The notes: generated from the sequence alone by a model not told the origin. A DNA stretch of 64,000 nt from Syncephalastrum monosporum B8922 (GCA_000697355.1 JNEN01000776.1:62001-126000), one strand, 5' to 3'; shown: positions 14,758-26,856, numbered from the stretch's first letter. A program made the numbers and translations.

Positions 14758-16304
14758 GCAGCTTCCTAATGTGCAGGAGGAGACCCAAATGCAAGGTGGT
14801 ATAGCCACGCCGCGACAGTCGGTAGAAGGATCAACGCCCATGGATGTGGACGCGCAGCCAGCACAGCAAGGCAAGTCTTCATCATCCATAGCCATTCTTT
14901 CTATTCCACTTGGGGGGCCGAGTTGGGGGAACGCATGTCAAAAAACTCAGAGAGAAAGGATGTGGCGGGTGTCACCGAGTCCAGAATTAGCCTAACTGTA
15001 GTCTGTTTTTAGAGGACCGGCAGTCGATGGAGCGCAAGGGTAAGCTCAAGATACATGCTGTGAATGTGATTTGATCTTGACCGCATTGTTTGAAATCATC
15101 AAAATAATAATAGCCCAACAACAACGCGCGGCGCTCCGGCAGCGATACCAACAATACGATAAACATATCCTCGAGCAGCGAAAGAACAGGCCCCGTCTTA
15201 AGCTCGATGACTTTCACCTTCTCCGCACCCTCGGTACGGGCTCTTTTGGTCGCGTGCATCTTGCACAGTCGCGTCATAATGGCCGTTACTATGCCATCAA
15301 AGTCCTCAAAAAAACCGAGGTCGTTCGCCTCAAGCAAGGTAACACCAATGATGTCGACTCTAACCCCGACGTAATTAATCTTTTTTCTCTTCTTCTATAA
15401 ATCGCTTTGCGTCAGTCGAACACACAAATAACGAAAAGCACATTCTCGAAGGCGTCGCCAACCCGTTTCTGGTCAACCTGTGGGGTACATTTCAGGATGA
15501 CGCCAACTTGTACATGGTGATGGATTACGTTCCGGGCGGCGAACTTTTTAGTGTTCTGCGGAAAAGCAAAGTAAGAAAAAATAGGAAAAAAAGAAAATTG
15601 GAAGCAGCAAAGCGCTTACCGTGCAAAAAAAAAAAAAAAAAAAAAAACTATAGCGTTTCCCCGATCACGTTGCAAAATTTTATGCTGCCGAAGTGATTCT
15701 GGCCATCGAATATCTTCACGCCAAAGACGTGGTATATCGTGACTTGAAGCCCGAGAACCTCTTGTTGGATGCAAACGGCCATATCCGGATCACGGACTTT
15801 GGTTTCGCCAAGCACGTCCCCGACGTCACATGGACGTTATGCGGTACGCCGGATTATCTGGCGCCCGAAGTCATCCAGTCGAAAGGCTACGGAAAAGCCG
15901 TCGACTGGTGGAGTCTAGGCATTCTCGTGTTTGAAATGCTTGCAGGCTACCCGCCTTTCTATGACGAAGACCATCTCAAACTCTACGAAAAGATTTTGCA
16001 TGGCAAGATCCGGTGGCCGAGTTACTTTGACCCCAACGCCAAAGACCTCTTGAAGCGACTCCTTACATCTGATCTCTCGCGACGCTATGGTAATCTCAAG
16101 AACGGGGCGGAGGATATCAAACACCATCCCTGGTTCGATGGTGTCGATTTTGATCGGGTTGCCAACCGACAGATCCGTGCGCCTTATATCCCACATATCC
16201 GTGGTGACGGCGACGCGAGCCACTTTGATCGCTATCCCGAATTATCAGAGCCGTATGGCACGCCTTGTGCTGATCCCTACCGGGATAAGTTTGGCGATTT
16301 TTAA
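14537..16304 (+). CDS. pkaC: cAMP-dependent protein kinase catalytic subunit
   Basis: Five exons, 14537-14870, 15013-15039, 15114-15338, 15416-15570 and 15654-16304, give 463 residues. A 120-residue N-terminal extension carries a poly-Gln tract. The kinase core shows [11 protein letters not shown] (P-loop), YYAIKVLKK (Lys ~183), YRDLKPEN (Asp ~277), DFG (~295), [14 protein letters not shown] (activation-loop Thr ~308) and the C-terminal FGDF ending typical of AGC kinases. It is the effector of cAMP signalling, released from the regulatory subunit. Intron 1 uses a GC donor (AAG/GCAAGT). Intron 4 has 23 consecutive A residues ending a few bases before its TATAG acceptor, with no pyrimidine tract there. 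Start: ATG before [13 protein letters not shown]; an in-frame ATG at 14435 would add 34 residues and is less likely. Confidence 0.95.
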
Positions 16305-17525
16305 ATACATGTTGTTTTTTCCATTCTTCAACACTATCGTGCGTCTATGTATATACAGTATGTGCGTGCTTATGTTACATTGTGTGCTTTTTATCCATTT
16401 CAGGTTTGGACCCGGCTTTCGCGTCCCGTGCCGAAACCGATGCACGATATTTGGAGTTGTGCAAAAGAGACTTATATAGGAACATGTTCAGTGGGCCCCA
16501 CCACCACCCACCTTGAGTTCGTCATCTATTTAATACATTCTATTATCACATGCTTCTAGCCATTATTTGTAAAAATAGCCCGTGTGTTTTGTTGCCTTGG
16601 CTTCCAAAGAAAGAAATTGACATTGCTATATCCAAGGACGATCTGGCGCAACCGCTGTCAGATTAGAGGACAGGACGCGTACTTTATTTTATACATTTGC
16701 TTGACGTCCGTGTGTTTTAAGGAAAACCAGAAACTTGACCAATGAACAATAGCGTTACCGTCACGTTGATGTAACAAGAGAAGCCGGATGATACACACAC
16801 GAATGCCATCCGTCCCGAAGGATTGTTTGTCAATGCATATGGTACGTACATATTCTTCTCTCTTGAAGCAACGAGGAAACTGAAGAGACGCGAAGGAAAA
16901 AAGAGAGTAGAATCAGAACTTTGAGGGTTCTGCACCTCTTTACATACATGTCGTCAATAGTTTTTTTCTATATTCCTCATGCATCATTTCTTTATCACGA
17001 TGGCAAGTTCAGTAAGATAGTAATATTCTGCTGAGATACAGCAATAAGTATCTCCATAGAGGCGTATTGCAGCGACAGCATCTTGTCTAAATCAAGTGAC
17101 ACAACCTAGTAGCGACTCGAAGAGACGTCGGTAGGTAATGCTCTTCTAGTGTACTATAGACGACTTTTTTTTAAGATCCAGTACTGTCTCCGCTGCTTAT
17201 TCTCTGCTAAAGCTATACATTCAGCAGCTTATAGAGCATTGTATCTATTCGCGCGCATCTACATATAACTGTCACCTTAAAGGCTTTGATATCCGTTAAG
17301 AAATGACAACATATGTTAAATAGGCATCGATGGTAGCAATGAGTGTAACCATACTGGCTGCATGGATTTCTTTGTGCGGCACATCGATCAATAAATATTA
17401 AGGGGTGTATTCTTGGCAGAAAAAAAAGCGAAAAAGGAGTGCTTATGCGAGAGACAGAAATGAAGGTTGGGTAACTACCCTTCAACATCCCTTTTTATTT
17501 CTACTTTTTCCCTTTTCGAGTACCT
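16305..17525. other. Intergenic spacer PKA-rhomboid
   Basis: About 1.2 kb, AT-rich. No coding frame, tRNA or repeat beyond short homopolymers was recognised. Confidence 0.5.
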
Positions 17526-19238
17526 ATGAAAAAGGTGAAGGTAGCCCATTTTGACGAAAAGGCCGGGGCCGCAGGAGAAGCAGGAAGAGTCGAAGGCGAG
17601 GTTCCGGCTTTCATTTATCACAGCAAGAGCAGCAAATCACCTCGAGAGCGGCGTTCGACAGAAGCGACCCTCCTCAACTTTTCTGGATCGACCTTGGGTC
17701 AATGGCAGCACCACCGCCCTTCCGCAGCCAGCACAGCCGTCGGTGCAGACATAGTGTGGCACTGCGAGGATGTGCCTGACAGAGACGACGACGAGAGCTT
17801 CCAGGGTTCGCTGCGCTGGGCGCTCTTTCGATACCAATGGTGGTGCCATCTCCTGACAGTGAAGCTCATGCCCTACCAGCATCGGCGTCGACGGCGGCGC
17901 GCGGCAGACATGGACAAAGGGTGGCCGATCGTGTTTACGTATGTGATGGTCGTCGCCGTCCTGTGCATCATGTCAGGCGAGTTGATTCTGAATCGCGAGG
18001 TGTCCGGCGAGTTTTTCGAAGCCGACCCATTCAATTACATGCTGGGCCCGTCGGTGCAAACCCTTATCCAAACGGGCGCACGCTACGTGCCTTGCATGCG
18101 CAACACAACCATGATGCCCTCCGACGAACGCTACGTGTGTCTCCGCCGCCCTGTATTCAGCACCAACGGCAAAGACGGCGTGCGCCGCGAGGACCTCGTT
18201 CAGCTGGACGAAAACACGGTCGACGAGGATGGGGATCCGAGCAACGGCATGCGGCTCTTTGAAACCGCCATCCCCTCGGCAGAGCCAGCCAACGCCATCC
18301 TGGGCTGCACCCTCGAAGATGTCTGCGGCATGGGCGGGTTCGTATCGTATGACGCACAGCTGCTCCGGCCCGACCAGTCCTTCCGCTTCCTCACCCCTCT
18401 CTTTGTCCATTCGGGCCTCATCGCGCTTGCTGCCAACCTAGCGCTCCATGTCCATATCGGTCTTGCTCTGGAACCCATCATCAATGGCGTCCGTCTCGCC
18501 CTGGTCTACTTCGCCACCGGCGTCTTTGGTAACCTTTTCGGTGCCACTTTTGCTACCGTGACAGCGCGTAAGTTTGACTTGACCATGTCCATGTAAATTC
18601 CCCTGTTTTTGACAAGCCATGCTCTCTGTCTAGCCTCTACGGGTTGCAGTCCCGCCATTCTCGGCATGGCCGGCTGTCTCCTGGTCGATCTCGCTTATAC
18701 GTGGCGCACCTTTCTACAGCCCTGGCTTCAACTTTTGCGCGTCACTATTTTGACAGGTAAGATGCATATTGGACAAGAGCGTGTAACAACAAGCGATAAC
18801 TCAGACCCGTCCCTTTCTTGCATAGCGCTCTGCTTCGGGCTCGGTCTGCTACCAGGGTAAGAACGTGCACGCTCAATAGATGAAGCTTTCGACTGACCCT
18901 GTGTATCAGAGTGGATAGTTATACCAATGTAGGTGGCTACATCAGCGGTATTCTCATTGGTGTTTGGGCTGTCCCTGCTGTGCATTACAACAGACGTTTC
19001 ACTGCGGGCGTGTGGATCCTCCGTATCACATGCCTGGCCGGTATAGTTACTCTATTCACCCTCCTCACCTTGAATTTCTATCGGCCAGATGACTTTGATA
19101 AAGTAAGCTCTTCATATACCATCTGCATATCCACGCTTTCCTGCACATACTGATGCTTGGTTCAAGTTTTGCCCTTATTGTAGATACATTTCATGCTTGC
19201 CTGTCAGTGGCTCGTGTGACCAAGAGGATTATTACTAG
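17526..19238 (+). CDS. Rhomboid-family membrane protein with substituted catalytic His (predicted pseudoprotease)
   Basis: Five exons, 17526-18567, 18634-18756, 18826-18856, 18910-19102 and 19167-19238, give 486 residues. A cytosolic basic N-terminus precedes TM1 (WPIVFTYVMVVAVLCIM), a long lumenal loop with several Cys, and then a cluster of helices. The loop-to-helix region PLFVHSGLIALAANL corresponds to the rhomboid helix-2 area. The Ser motif is GCSPAILGM (Ser ~353), aligned to GxSGxxxG of active proteases. The region that should read AHxGGxxxG reads TNVGGYISG, so the catalytic His is Asn (~405). The C-terminal exon adds CPYCRYISC..., a Cys-rich tail like that of plant and fungal rhomboid-like proteins. 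It would be a membrane adaptor or chaperone rather than a protease. It converges on the KH gene. Confidence 0.85.
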
Positions 19239-19465
19239 ATTCCCACCTTTGGTTTAATTATATTATTTTACAACACAACAGAGACAGAGCAAAAAGAGAA
19301 AGCATTTGGAACCATGTGTCAATGACACACATGCAGGCTGGGCGTGTGTGTATGTGTGTATGTGTGTGTGTTTTGGTAAAATGTCATTTTCTTTACAAAA
19401 TACAAGCGAGAGTTTTCTTTCAGATTGAGGAAAGGGAGGTTGTGAGGGGGGTTTTACGGTTACTT
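19239..19465. repeat. Short convergent 3' spacer with a GT-rich tract
   Basis: This spacer lies between the stop codons of the rhomboid and KH genes. It contains a (GT/GTAT)n microsatellite at about 19343-19371. Confidence 0.6.
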
Positions 19466-20798
19466 TTACTCTTCCGCGACATCTTCAAGGCCGTCATCCT
19501 CTTGAATGGCACCTCGCAGGCGGCGCTCCTTCTCATGCTCGAGCTGACCATAGAGGAGGTAAAGGGCGCGCTCGTTGGCTTCGGGGGTGCCCTGGATAGT
19601 GAACATGCGCTCACCCGATTCATCGTGCGGAACTTTCGCAATAGAGATGCGGGAGCCAGAAAGACGGCGGATCTCAGTGATCTTGGTACCACCTCGGCCT
19701 AATTCGATCCGGAAAATGATATACATGTCAGTTCCGAATACCAAGAAAAACACACGCGCATAAAAAAAAATGAAGATGCAAGTGCATGATGTATGATGTT
19801 TTTACTTACCGATGATACATCCGACCATGTCGCTGGGGATAGAAATATGCTGGGTGCGGACGTTGGGGTTATTGGCAAAATTTTGCTGCGAAGAGAATGA
19901 AGAGCGGCGGGAATCCGAAAAGTCGGTGCCGCTACCTGTGCGTGTGATAGAGGTGCGGCGCGAGGAGGGCTGGGAGGTGTTCTCGTGGGTGACTTTGGTG
20001 GGGTTGTACAGGATGGTGCCATACGCACGCTCCTTGTCATCCATCAGGCACTGCCCGATTTCGAGGATGGCAAGATAAATGCCCTCAACCGAGCCGCGGA
20101 CTTCGACGATACGTTCCGTGCTCTGGGGCAGAAGCGTCTTGGAGGCAGTCATGCGCACACCCGAGGTATCCTGGATGTGCTTGATTTTGGCGCCTTGGCG
20201 ACCAATAACTGTGCCCATCAGATTATGGGAGATCAGCAGACGGATCGTAGCCATGCCGGCAGTGGAGCCGTTGCTATCGCTCGTGCCCGAGGTGGGCGAG
20301 GTGGGCGGAGTGGCGGGCGAGATGGGGTTGTCCAGCAGAGTACGAGCGATCAGCGAGTAGGCCTAGTATGTTTGATAGGATTATTCTGATTAGGATCCCA
20401 TCATCATTTCATATAATATCATCAACTTACCTTTGCAACACCTTCAAGGGAGCCACCCACGGTCAGGACCCGATCATGAACGCCCTGAATAACCTTGGAG
20501 ACACCGGCCTTGGCTCCGGTCGAGTCTCTCAGCTCGGCAACGTTCTTGCCAGCTAAACGTAACAAAGACAAAAGAACGAAAAAAAAAGACAAGTTGTGTT
20601 AGTTCATCCCATATTGGATTTAATGAAACTTTTTTTTCCTTCTTTTATGTATTTTACCTTTGCCAATGATGACACCAGCCTCTTTGGTGGATACCAAGGC
20701 ACGCAAAGTGAGTTGATCTTGATCGTCCTGGACGTCATCATCCGCCGCATGGTTAGCTTGAGACTCGGGATGGTCCAACAAATCAGACTGTTGTGATT

Positions 20799-20833
<35 letters not shown>

Positions 20834-20859
20834 TCAAGCTCAGAGCCGGTTTGCGACAT
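19466..20859 (-). CDS. Triple KH-domain RNA-binding protein (Pbp2/Hek2/Rnc1/PCBP type)
   Basis: Four exons, 20859-20658, 20552-20431, 20362-19810 and 19698-19466, give 369 residues. A poly-Gln N-terminus is followed by KH1 (LRALVSTKEAGVIIGKAGKNVAEL), KH2 (IRLLISHNLMGTVIGRQGAKIKHI) and KH3 (HISIPSDMVGCIIGRGGTKITEI); each GXXG loop (GKAG, GRQG, GRGG) is intact. A Ser/Arg-rich linker precedes KH3 and an acidic tail ends the protein. Such PCBP-like proteins bind C-rich single-stranded RNA and act in mRNA stability, localisation or telomere-related functions. Introns fall inside the GXXG loops of KH1 and KH3. The ATG at 20859 is used; the open frame extends slightly upstream but without ATG. Confidence 0.92.
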
Positions 20860-21779
20860 GAGGAGAGAAAGATAAGAGGACACGCGGGAAGAAAGAAGGG
20901 GGACTAAATTCCAAGATCAGTATATTATATAAACTATGGCTGAATGGGAAGGTCATCCAGGCCTGTCAAGGCATCACTGGAGGCAGTGGAAAAAAAAAAA
21001 AAAAAAAGAAGGAGAAAAAGAAAAAGAAAAAACAAAGAAACTTACGTCGAGGAAAAAGAAGTCTTGAGTGACAAGACTAAAGGGCTCACGGAAGAAAAGA
21101 AGAGGAAGGGTGAGAGGAATAGAAATAAAAGATACGCAAGACGACTGTCTTTTGACTGAGTGGCGGCTAACTCAAACGAAGCAAAAGAAAGGTGAGGGTC
21201 CCCAGTCAATCTTACGCGCGCGCGTTCATTCTAACTCCCATCAAATAAGTTGACGTTCCGACAACAAAGTTGGATGTTGTAGCACATCCACACTTTTACT
21301 TTTGTATCCCTTTCACTCTCTTCATTCTGCAGTACTGTCTACTAAAACGTTGACCTTCCTCATCGCTTAAGGATAGACTTCTCATTCAGCCGATCCACTC
21401 CATTCACCCCAAGTCATTAGGCTTCCTGTCATTCTGAGGAGGGAAATAGCAAAGAGACTCCCCGCAACTTTATCAATAGTAGCTTAAGCAGAAGTTGTAT
21501 CGGTATGTCTGTAAGCTGAGTGCATATGTGTGTATGCGTGTGTGTGTATACGTGCGTCGGCATAGTATTTTCACTCAGTTTTCTTCTTTATGGCTCTCGC
21601 TTCGCCAGCCCTTCCCTTTACCGTAGCCAATAACCTAAGAGGTATGGCATTCTCGCAATAAGAAGACAGAGAGATGTATAAGCAATATAGCATGTATTTA
21701 AAAATAATCAGTCTACTATGTATAACGAAAGCATCTACTATATATAACGGGGCCTTTATACTACATACACTTCTTTGCT
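20860..21779. other. Upstream region of KH gene / downstream of LIM gene
   Basis: No coding sequence recognised. Purine-rich A/G tracts (A17 at 20991-21007, then AGAAAAAG repeats) lie just upstream of the KH start and probably in its 5' UTR or promoter. A GTGTGTATG-type microsatellite occurs near 21527-21550. Confidence 0.5.
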
Positions 21780-23962
21780 TCACCGTCGTACAAAGTTGGG
21801 CTTCGGTCGATTATCCTATTGACAGAATGTGAGCCCTCCATTCCGTCGTTTCATATACATGATATATCATGCAACCCTACCATGCAGTCGCGACAGTGAA
21901 CTAGCCATTCACCTTTACTGGCGACGGTCACTTTGGCACTTGAATCCATCGGCTTTTTGCACTTGGCACAGGCCAGACACTTGCGATGCCAATGACTGGC
22001 ACGCGGCCCTTGGATATCGTCCGTGACTGGCACACTTTGCTGACACCGTGGGCACTTTTTGGAGCCTCCGAGCTTTGGGAGTGCGCGTGTGCGGTTCATC
22101 AGAATATGAGACGGTGAGACGTTGGTGTCATCCGGTAGCGTCATACTGTCCCTACGCCGGCGTCCTCCGCCGCCGCCGCGTCCGGCAGGGATCGGCGTGG
22201 ACGCAGATACCACGGGTCGTACAAGACATGCGTCGCAGTGGGCCTGCCCGTGGACGTCGTAAAACGGCTGCGAACTCGGCAGCACCTTGTCGCATTTAAA
22301 GCATGTGAAGCACTAATAGTAGAACTGGGTAAGTGATGGACGCCTTGCACATCTGAACGCCTGTAATTACCTCGGGGTGAAACTGCCGGTTATCGAACGT
22401 CAAAGTTCTGCCAGCTATCGCCTTGTGACATCGGACGCACTGAGGCTCTCGTTTTGGCCGACACTAGCGTAGCAAGTACTGTCAATATCCACGTCTTCTT
22501 TTCCTTGATTTTATTGTGGGGGGGGGGGAGAGAGGCGAGGGAAAGCTTTTCCTGCGTTCTTACCTCGGGGTGAAAGATACCTTGACCATCGCGGACGAAG
22601 GCAAGATTGGGGAAGTGGTCGTGGCACGCAGTGCAACGGAGGCAGTCGAAATGGAAGGGCATATAGTCGTCACTACCGTCGTTGACAGGGACCTTGATAC
22701 GTCGACCCCCACCACGCAAGGGCTTGCTGCATGCTGTACAGGTACGCTGCTTCTTTTTGTCTTTGGACGGCAGCTTCTCTGGGAGTTCTTTTTGGGGTTG
22801 CGACGACGGCTTTTCTTGAGGGCAAGTCTCTTCTCCACGAACCTGGGGCGCCGACTGCGTTGGCTCCGGGAGATTTTCTACAGGCGGCACGCTCACGTGG
22901 GATACCTGAGAAGTCACCAATGATTTCTGATAGTGGTGGAACAGATGCGAATCGATCCGGGGGCGGTTCCAGGTACCGGTATTGCCGCGCGCGATAGACG
23001 AAGGTGGTCCCTTGGATAGCGAGCCCTCCAGGAAATAGCGGCCGATGCTGCCTTGCACTGGGCTCGCGCTGTCGCGGCTTGTCGTCGAAGCGGGTGAGGT
23101 GCAGAGCGGTGGTGTGGGCGGGGGAAACGAAGGGATGGAGATCCGACGCGCACCGCGTGCCTGCCGCAGCAAGAAAGAATCGGCCATACTCGTCGTGTCA
23201 GTATCGCAGGCCAAGCAGAGCGGGCCCTCGTCATTCACGGACTCTAACGTGCGACGCTGGCAAGTTTGGCAGCGAAAGCAGTCTATATGCCATGCCGAGG
23301 CTTTGTGCAGGACGCACCGGTCCATCTTGTCGATCGGGCCCTGGCAACTCGTGCTACACTCAGCGAAATGTGAGTGATTTTTTTTTCGCATGTGCTTTGT
23401 CTTTAGAATTACCAAGTGAACGCGTCGTTCCGAGGCTCGCAGGCGTCACACAAGTACCGTTTCTGCTGTCGTCCTTCGAAGCGGATGGTCACGTATTCCT
23501 TCTTGCGGCATTCGAAGCAAGATTGGGGTGAGGATTGTTGCTGCTGTTGCTGCTGTTGCTGCTGTTGCTGTGGTTGATGAAGGTCATCACCGTAGATTTT
23601 TCGTAGAGAAGGCCGCTGGCGACCCACAGGACTACTGATACTGCTTGTAGGATGCGGGCCGAGAATACTGTTGGCGTACCTATACGACACTCTGCATGAG
23701 ACACACACACCTACGCATACAGACCCTGCGCTAAGCACAAAGGACATACTGGCTCTGCCACCGGTCAGCTACGGTAGGGGAGGCGCTTGTAGGGGACTCA
23801 ATCGTATCGGTGGCCAGGTTGGTCGCAATGGAGGCTAATAGTATATCAGTCTCACGCGTCTTAATGGAATGGATATCCTGGTGACCTACCGACGGGCCTT
23901 CCACCGCATTTGCGGCATCTGCCAACATTCGTAATCTCACCACAACGGCTACAGTAACCCAT
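21780..23962 (-). CDS. Multi-LIM-domain protein with N-terminal Cys4 zinc ribbon
   Basis: Seven exons, 23962-23890, 23834-23750, 23691-23413, 23353-22564, 22463-22371, 22312-21881 and 21815-21780, give 595 residues. The start MGYCSRCGEI..GRCRKCGGRPV forms a small CxxC..CxxC module. A poly-Gln stretch precedes a series of LIM-like modules with CxxC..HxxCxxC spacing: CFECRKK..CDAC, CTSCQGP..WHIDCFRCQTC, CTACSKP..FHFDCLRCTAC, CVRCHKA..FHPECFTCFKC and CPRCQQS..WHRKCLACAKC, ending LVHCRDC. It is probably a cytoskeletal or polarity scaffold. The last exon is less certain: reading through the final donor stops at 21851 instead (ending HDISCI), while the spliced form ends MDNRPKPNFVRR. Confidence 0.85.
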
Positions 23963-24152
23963 CCTGGATAGAGTAAGGCAATAGGAGAAAAAAAAAAAAG
24001 AAAAAGACGATGGGGGAAAGGAACGGCGGGAAATAGAGGAGAATGCATTTTATGTTTGTATGTTTTCTGTTTTGGTGGTAAGTGTACACACAGCCCCCAA
24101 ATTGGGAATGCAAAAAAAGAGGATCGGCAAAATCGTCATCATCTTTCTACTA

Positions 24153-24780
24153 TTACTGCTGCTCATAGCCCTTCTCAACGAACTGGTTTTCTTCATCGAC
24201 GGGCTCCTCGGGTTCCTCCTCGATCATGGTCAGCAGGAAGTGCTCAGCAACCTTCTCGTGGCCATGCTGTTGGGCTTCATAGATGGGCGTCTTGTCGGCT
24301 TTGTTTTTCAACTATCCGAAAACACGCTATGAGTGGACTCATTCACGTATCGTTTTGTACATTGTTTCTAGACACGTGCATACCTTGCAGTCAGCGCCCT
24401 CCTTGACGAGCAGCTCCACCACGGCCAGGTGACCGTTGAGCGCGGCCCAGTGCAGCGCCGTGTTGCCCTGCTCGTTGGTTGTGTTTACAAGCGACCGCAT
24501 CTCCTCAGCCTTCCATTGCTTCAGCTGCTCAATGATATATGCCACGATGTCTAGTTCAATGGGGATCATAGAAGCATTAGCTTGGATCAGCATAAATCTA
24601 TGGATAGCATCGAATCGTACCAATGTGGTTGTTGGCACTGGCCATGTGCAGAGCCGTGTTGCCGACATCGTTTTTTGTGATATAAAGCTCAGGTCGTGCG
24701 TTCACTTGCTTGAGCTCCTCAAAGTCGCCTGACCGAGAAAAGAAGATAAGGTCGTCGAGAATCTCCTGATCGTTTGACAT
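24153..24780 (-). CDS. YAR1: Ankyrin-repeat protein YAR1 (Rps3 chaperone)
   Basis: Three exons, 24780-24621, 24550-24384 and 24311-24153, give 161 residues. Two ankyrin repeats are clear (GNTALHMASANNHIDIVAYI and GNTALHWAALNGHLAVVELL), followed by a third weaker repeat (DKTPIYEAQQHGHEKVAEHF) and an acidic tail. The arrangement, the long helix between repeats (EQLKQWKAEEMRSLVN) and the length match yeast Yar1, the dedicated cytosolic chaperone that holds ribosomal protein uS3 until 40S assembly. No anomaly seen. The LIM gene starts about 190 bp downstream of its stop codon on the same strand. Confidence 0.88.
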
Positions 24781-25845
24781 GCTGAAGAACAACTTTTTTT
24801 TTCTCCCAATTTTTTCTCTCCTGCTTTCTCTTCAAAAGCCCCGCCACTCTTCCATTTTTCATTTTTCATTTAGAAGCAGCTTGATATAATCCTTGATTGC
24901 GCCTCTTTACATATGCGATATATTTGTCATCTATATAGCACCACGTGTTTATTTTACAATTGCGTTCAGGGAGAGTGCTATTTATGATATGGACGGACGC
25001 GCTTGGTTCAGATATGCCTATGTTCATTTACGTAAAAGGCTTGCTGACCTTCCTTAATGGGTGGATGATATTGTTGCTACCGCCGGGTGACAGCTGTCGC
25101 GAGCAGTGGCGCCTCTGTTGCTCCACATTGGCGTACGATGTCTTTAAGTAGAAATTGTCTATCTGTCGGTTTGGATCTTCCTTGACAGCAGCCGTTTGCC
25201 ACGGCCGAAAGTGTCGCGTCTATATCTTTTTCTCGCTTTGGTACAGAAAATCCCCTTGAGAAAAATGCTATTATCAACGACGATTCAGTCGACTATTGTA
25301 ACCAGCCCAAGATATCGTAGGATATGTATGCATAGCAGAGGGTCGCAAAGCACGTAACTTGCAAAAGGGCGTACACTCAAACGCGTACAATTTATCTTAT
25401 TTGTAATTTTTACATGCTCAATAAAACTCGACACACATATAGCACTCCTTTTTTCTGGGCTCATCATGACTATGCAGCTGAATGCAAATAACAATGACGC
25501 ATGGAGAATAAATCGCTCGTTTCCAGAAATTTGAGAAAGAAAGGGAAAAAAGATGGCATTCGTTCTCGGCAAATTCATTGATCCGCTGTAACTGTAATCA
25601 GGAATAGAACGGGCACACATACGCCATAGAGTTTGTAATGACAAAGCTGCAGGGGGCCAGTCACGCTTGCATCCAAACAGGTCGATCTCAGGCACATTCA
25701 CAGTACAGAAAACTAGGTAGAAGTAAGAGAAAAAGAGAGATTATAAAAAACAAGGTAATCGTAATACTATTCGTACATTCGTGATGCGGAAGTAGTAACA
25801 ACTAGTGTAAAGACTTAAAGGTAAGTACATTCATAAATAGTGGAA
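24781..25845. other. Intergenic spacer YAR1 - GPI protein
   Basis: About 1.06 kb. T-rich just upstream of YAR1; no supported gene or repeat in the rest. Confidence 0.5.
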
Positions 25846-26856
25846 TTAGGCGAGGACATAGCCGGCAGCAGCGATGAGAGCCGCCGAGGCAAGCGCAGGG
25901 GCGCGCAGAGCAGCAACGCCCGACTCGGTGGTGGAGCTCTCGGAGGCCGAGGCAGACGAGGAGCCAGAGGAACCCGCGTTGGACGCAGCCGACGAAGAAG
26001 CGGCGGTAGATGAACCGCTCACAGCGACACCCGAGGAAGCGGCGTCAGAAGAAGCAGCAGACGTGGAAGCAGCGGCAGAGTCGGACGCGACCTGAGCGGA
26101 GCCGCTGGAAGCAGACGAGGTACCATTGGCCAATTTACCGGTGCCCCACGGAATAGCATCACCGTTGGGCTGCTTCTGGTTGGCCTCAGCAACCGGTTTG
26201 TCACCATCCTTGGCCACAATGGCAAAGCGAGTCGTCCAGGCGCTTGTGCCGTTGGCTGCATCATCCATGTGAAGCGGGTCAGTGCATCCATGATCTTAAT
26301 AAAAAAATTAGGGAGAAGCTACTTACAGTTGGTGAACATGAAGAAATAGATGGCGGAGTAGGGGTCAACCTGAGGAGCGGTCCAAGTGTAGTCCTTGATC
26401 TTGGTAGCATCAAGATTCTATTGTGATGGATATTACAATTGTTTTAGTGGAATGGTTACACGTTGTGCCATTGTGTTCCTACCGAAGCAACATTTTCAAT
26501 AAAAACTTGCTGGTCGTTGTCTCCGGTCATGAAGTCTAAATTGGGGGGGTTGAGTTTGGATATTCAGCATTACGCAGAGCCAATTCACCTACCAATCTTG
26601 AAGTTGGTCCAGCCTTCAGCAAGGCTAGGGGAGGTGTTGTCGTCAGCTACAGAAAAAAGCAATTGGAGTCAGAGGCAATCTGTCTTGAAATTATCTGGAA
26701 ATGGAACTGTCAATTACACCAGGTAATAGTGTATGGCTTTCCGGCGGTCCAGACAGTGCCGGGCGAAGGATAGCTAGGGGCCATGGACGCTTGGACGCCA
26801 GCGACGGCGGTGAGGGCCACAATGGCAGCCGTAGTGGAAATAAAGAACTGGAACAT
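25846..26856 (-). CDS. Kre9/Knh1-like Ser-rich GPI-anchored surface protein
   Basis: Five exons, 26856-26718, 26646-26593, 26535-26483, 26417-26327 and 26255-25846, give 248 residues. A signal peptide (MFQFFISTTAAIVALTAVAG, cleavage after ~VQA) is followed by a beta-sandwich typical of the Ser/Thr-rich GPI-anchored family related to KRE9/KNH1: YPSPGTVWTAGKPYTITW, GWTNFKIDFMTGD, DYTWTAPQVDPYSAIYFF and SAWTTRFAIVAKDG. A Ser/Ala-rich stalk then leads to a hydrophobic C-terminus (ALIAAAGYVLA) suited to GPI attachment. It is predicted at the cell surface or wall; related proteins affect beta-glucan assembly. The last intron acceptor was placed at GATGCAG, 25 bp after a CTGAC branch site; the nearer TTAAG would leave a 33-bp intron. 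Confidence 0.85.
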
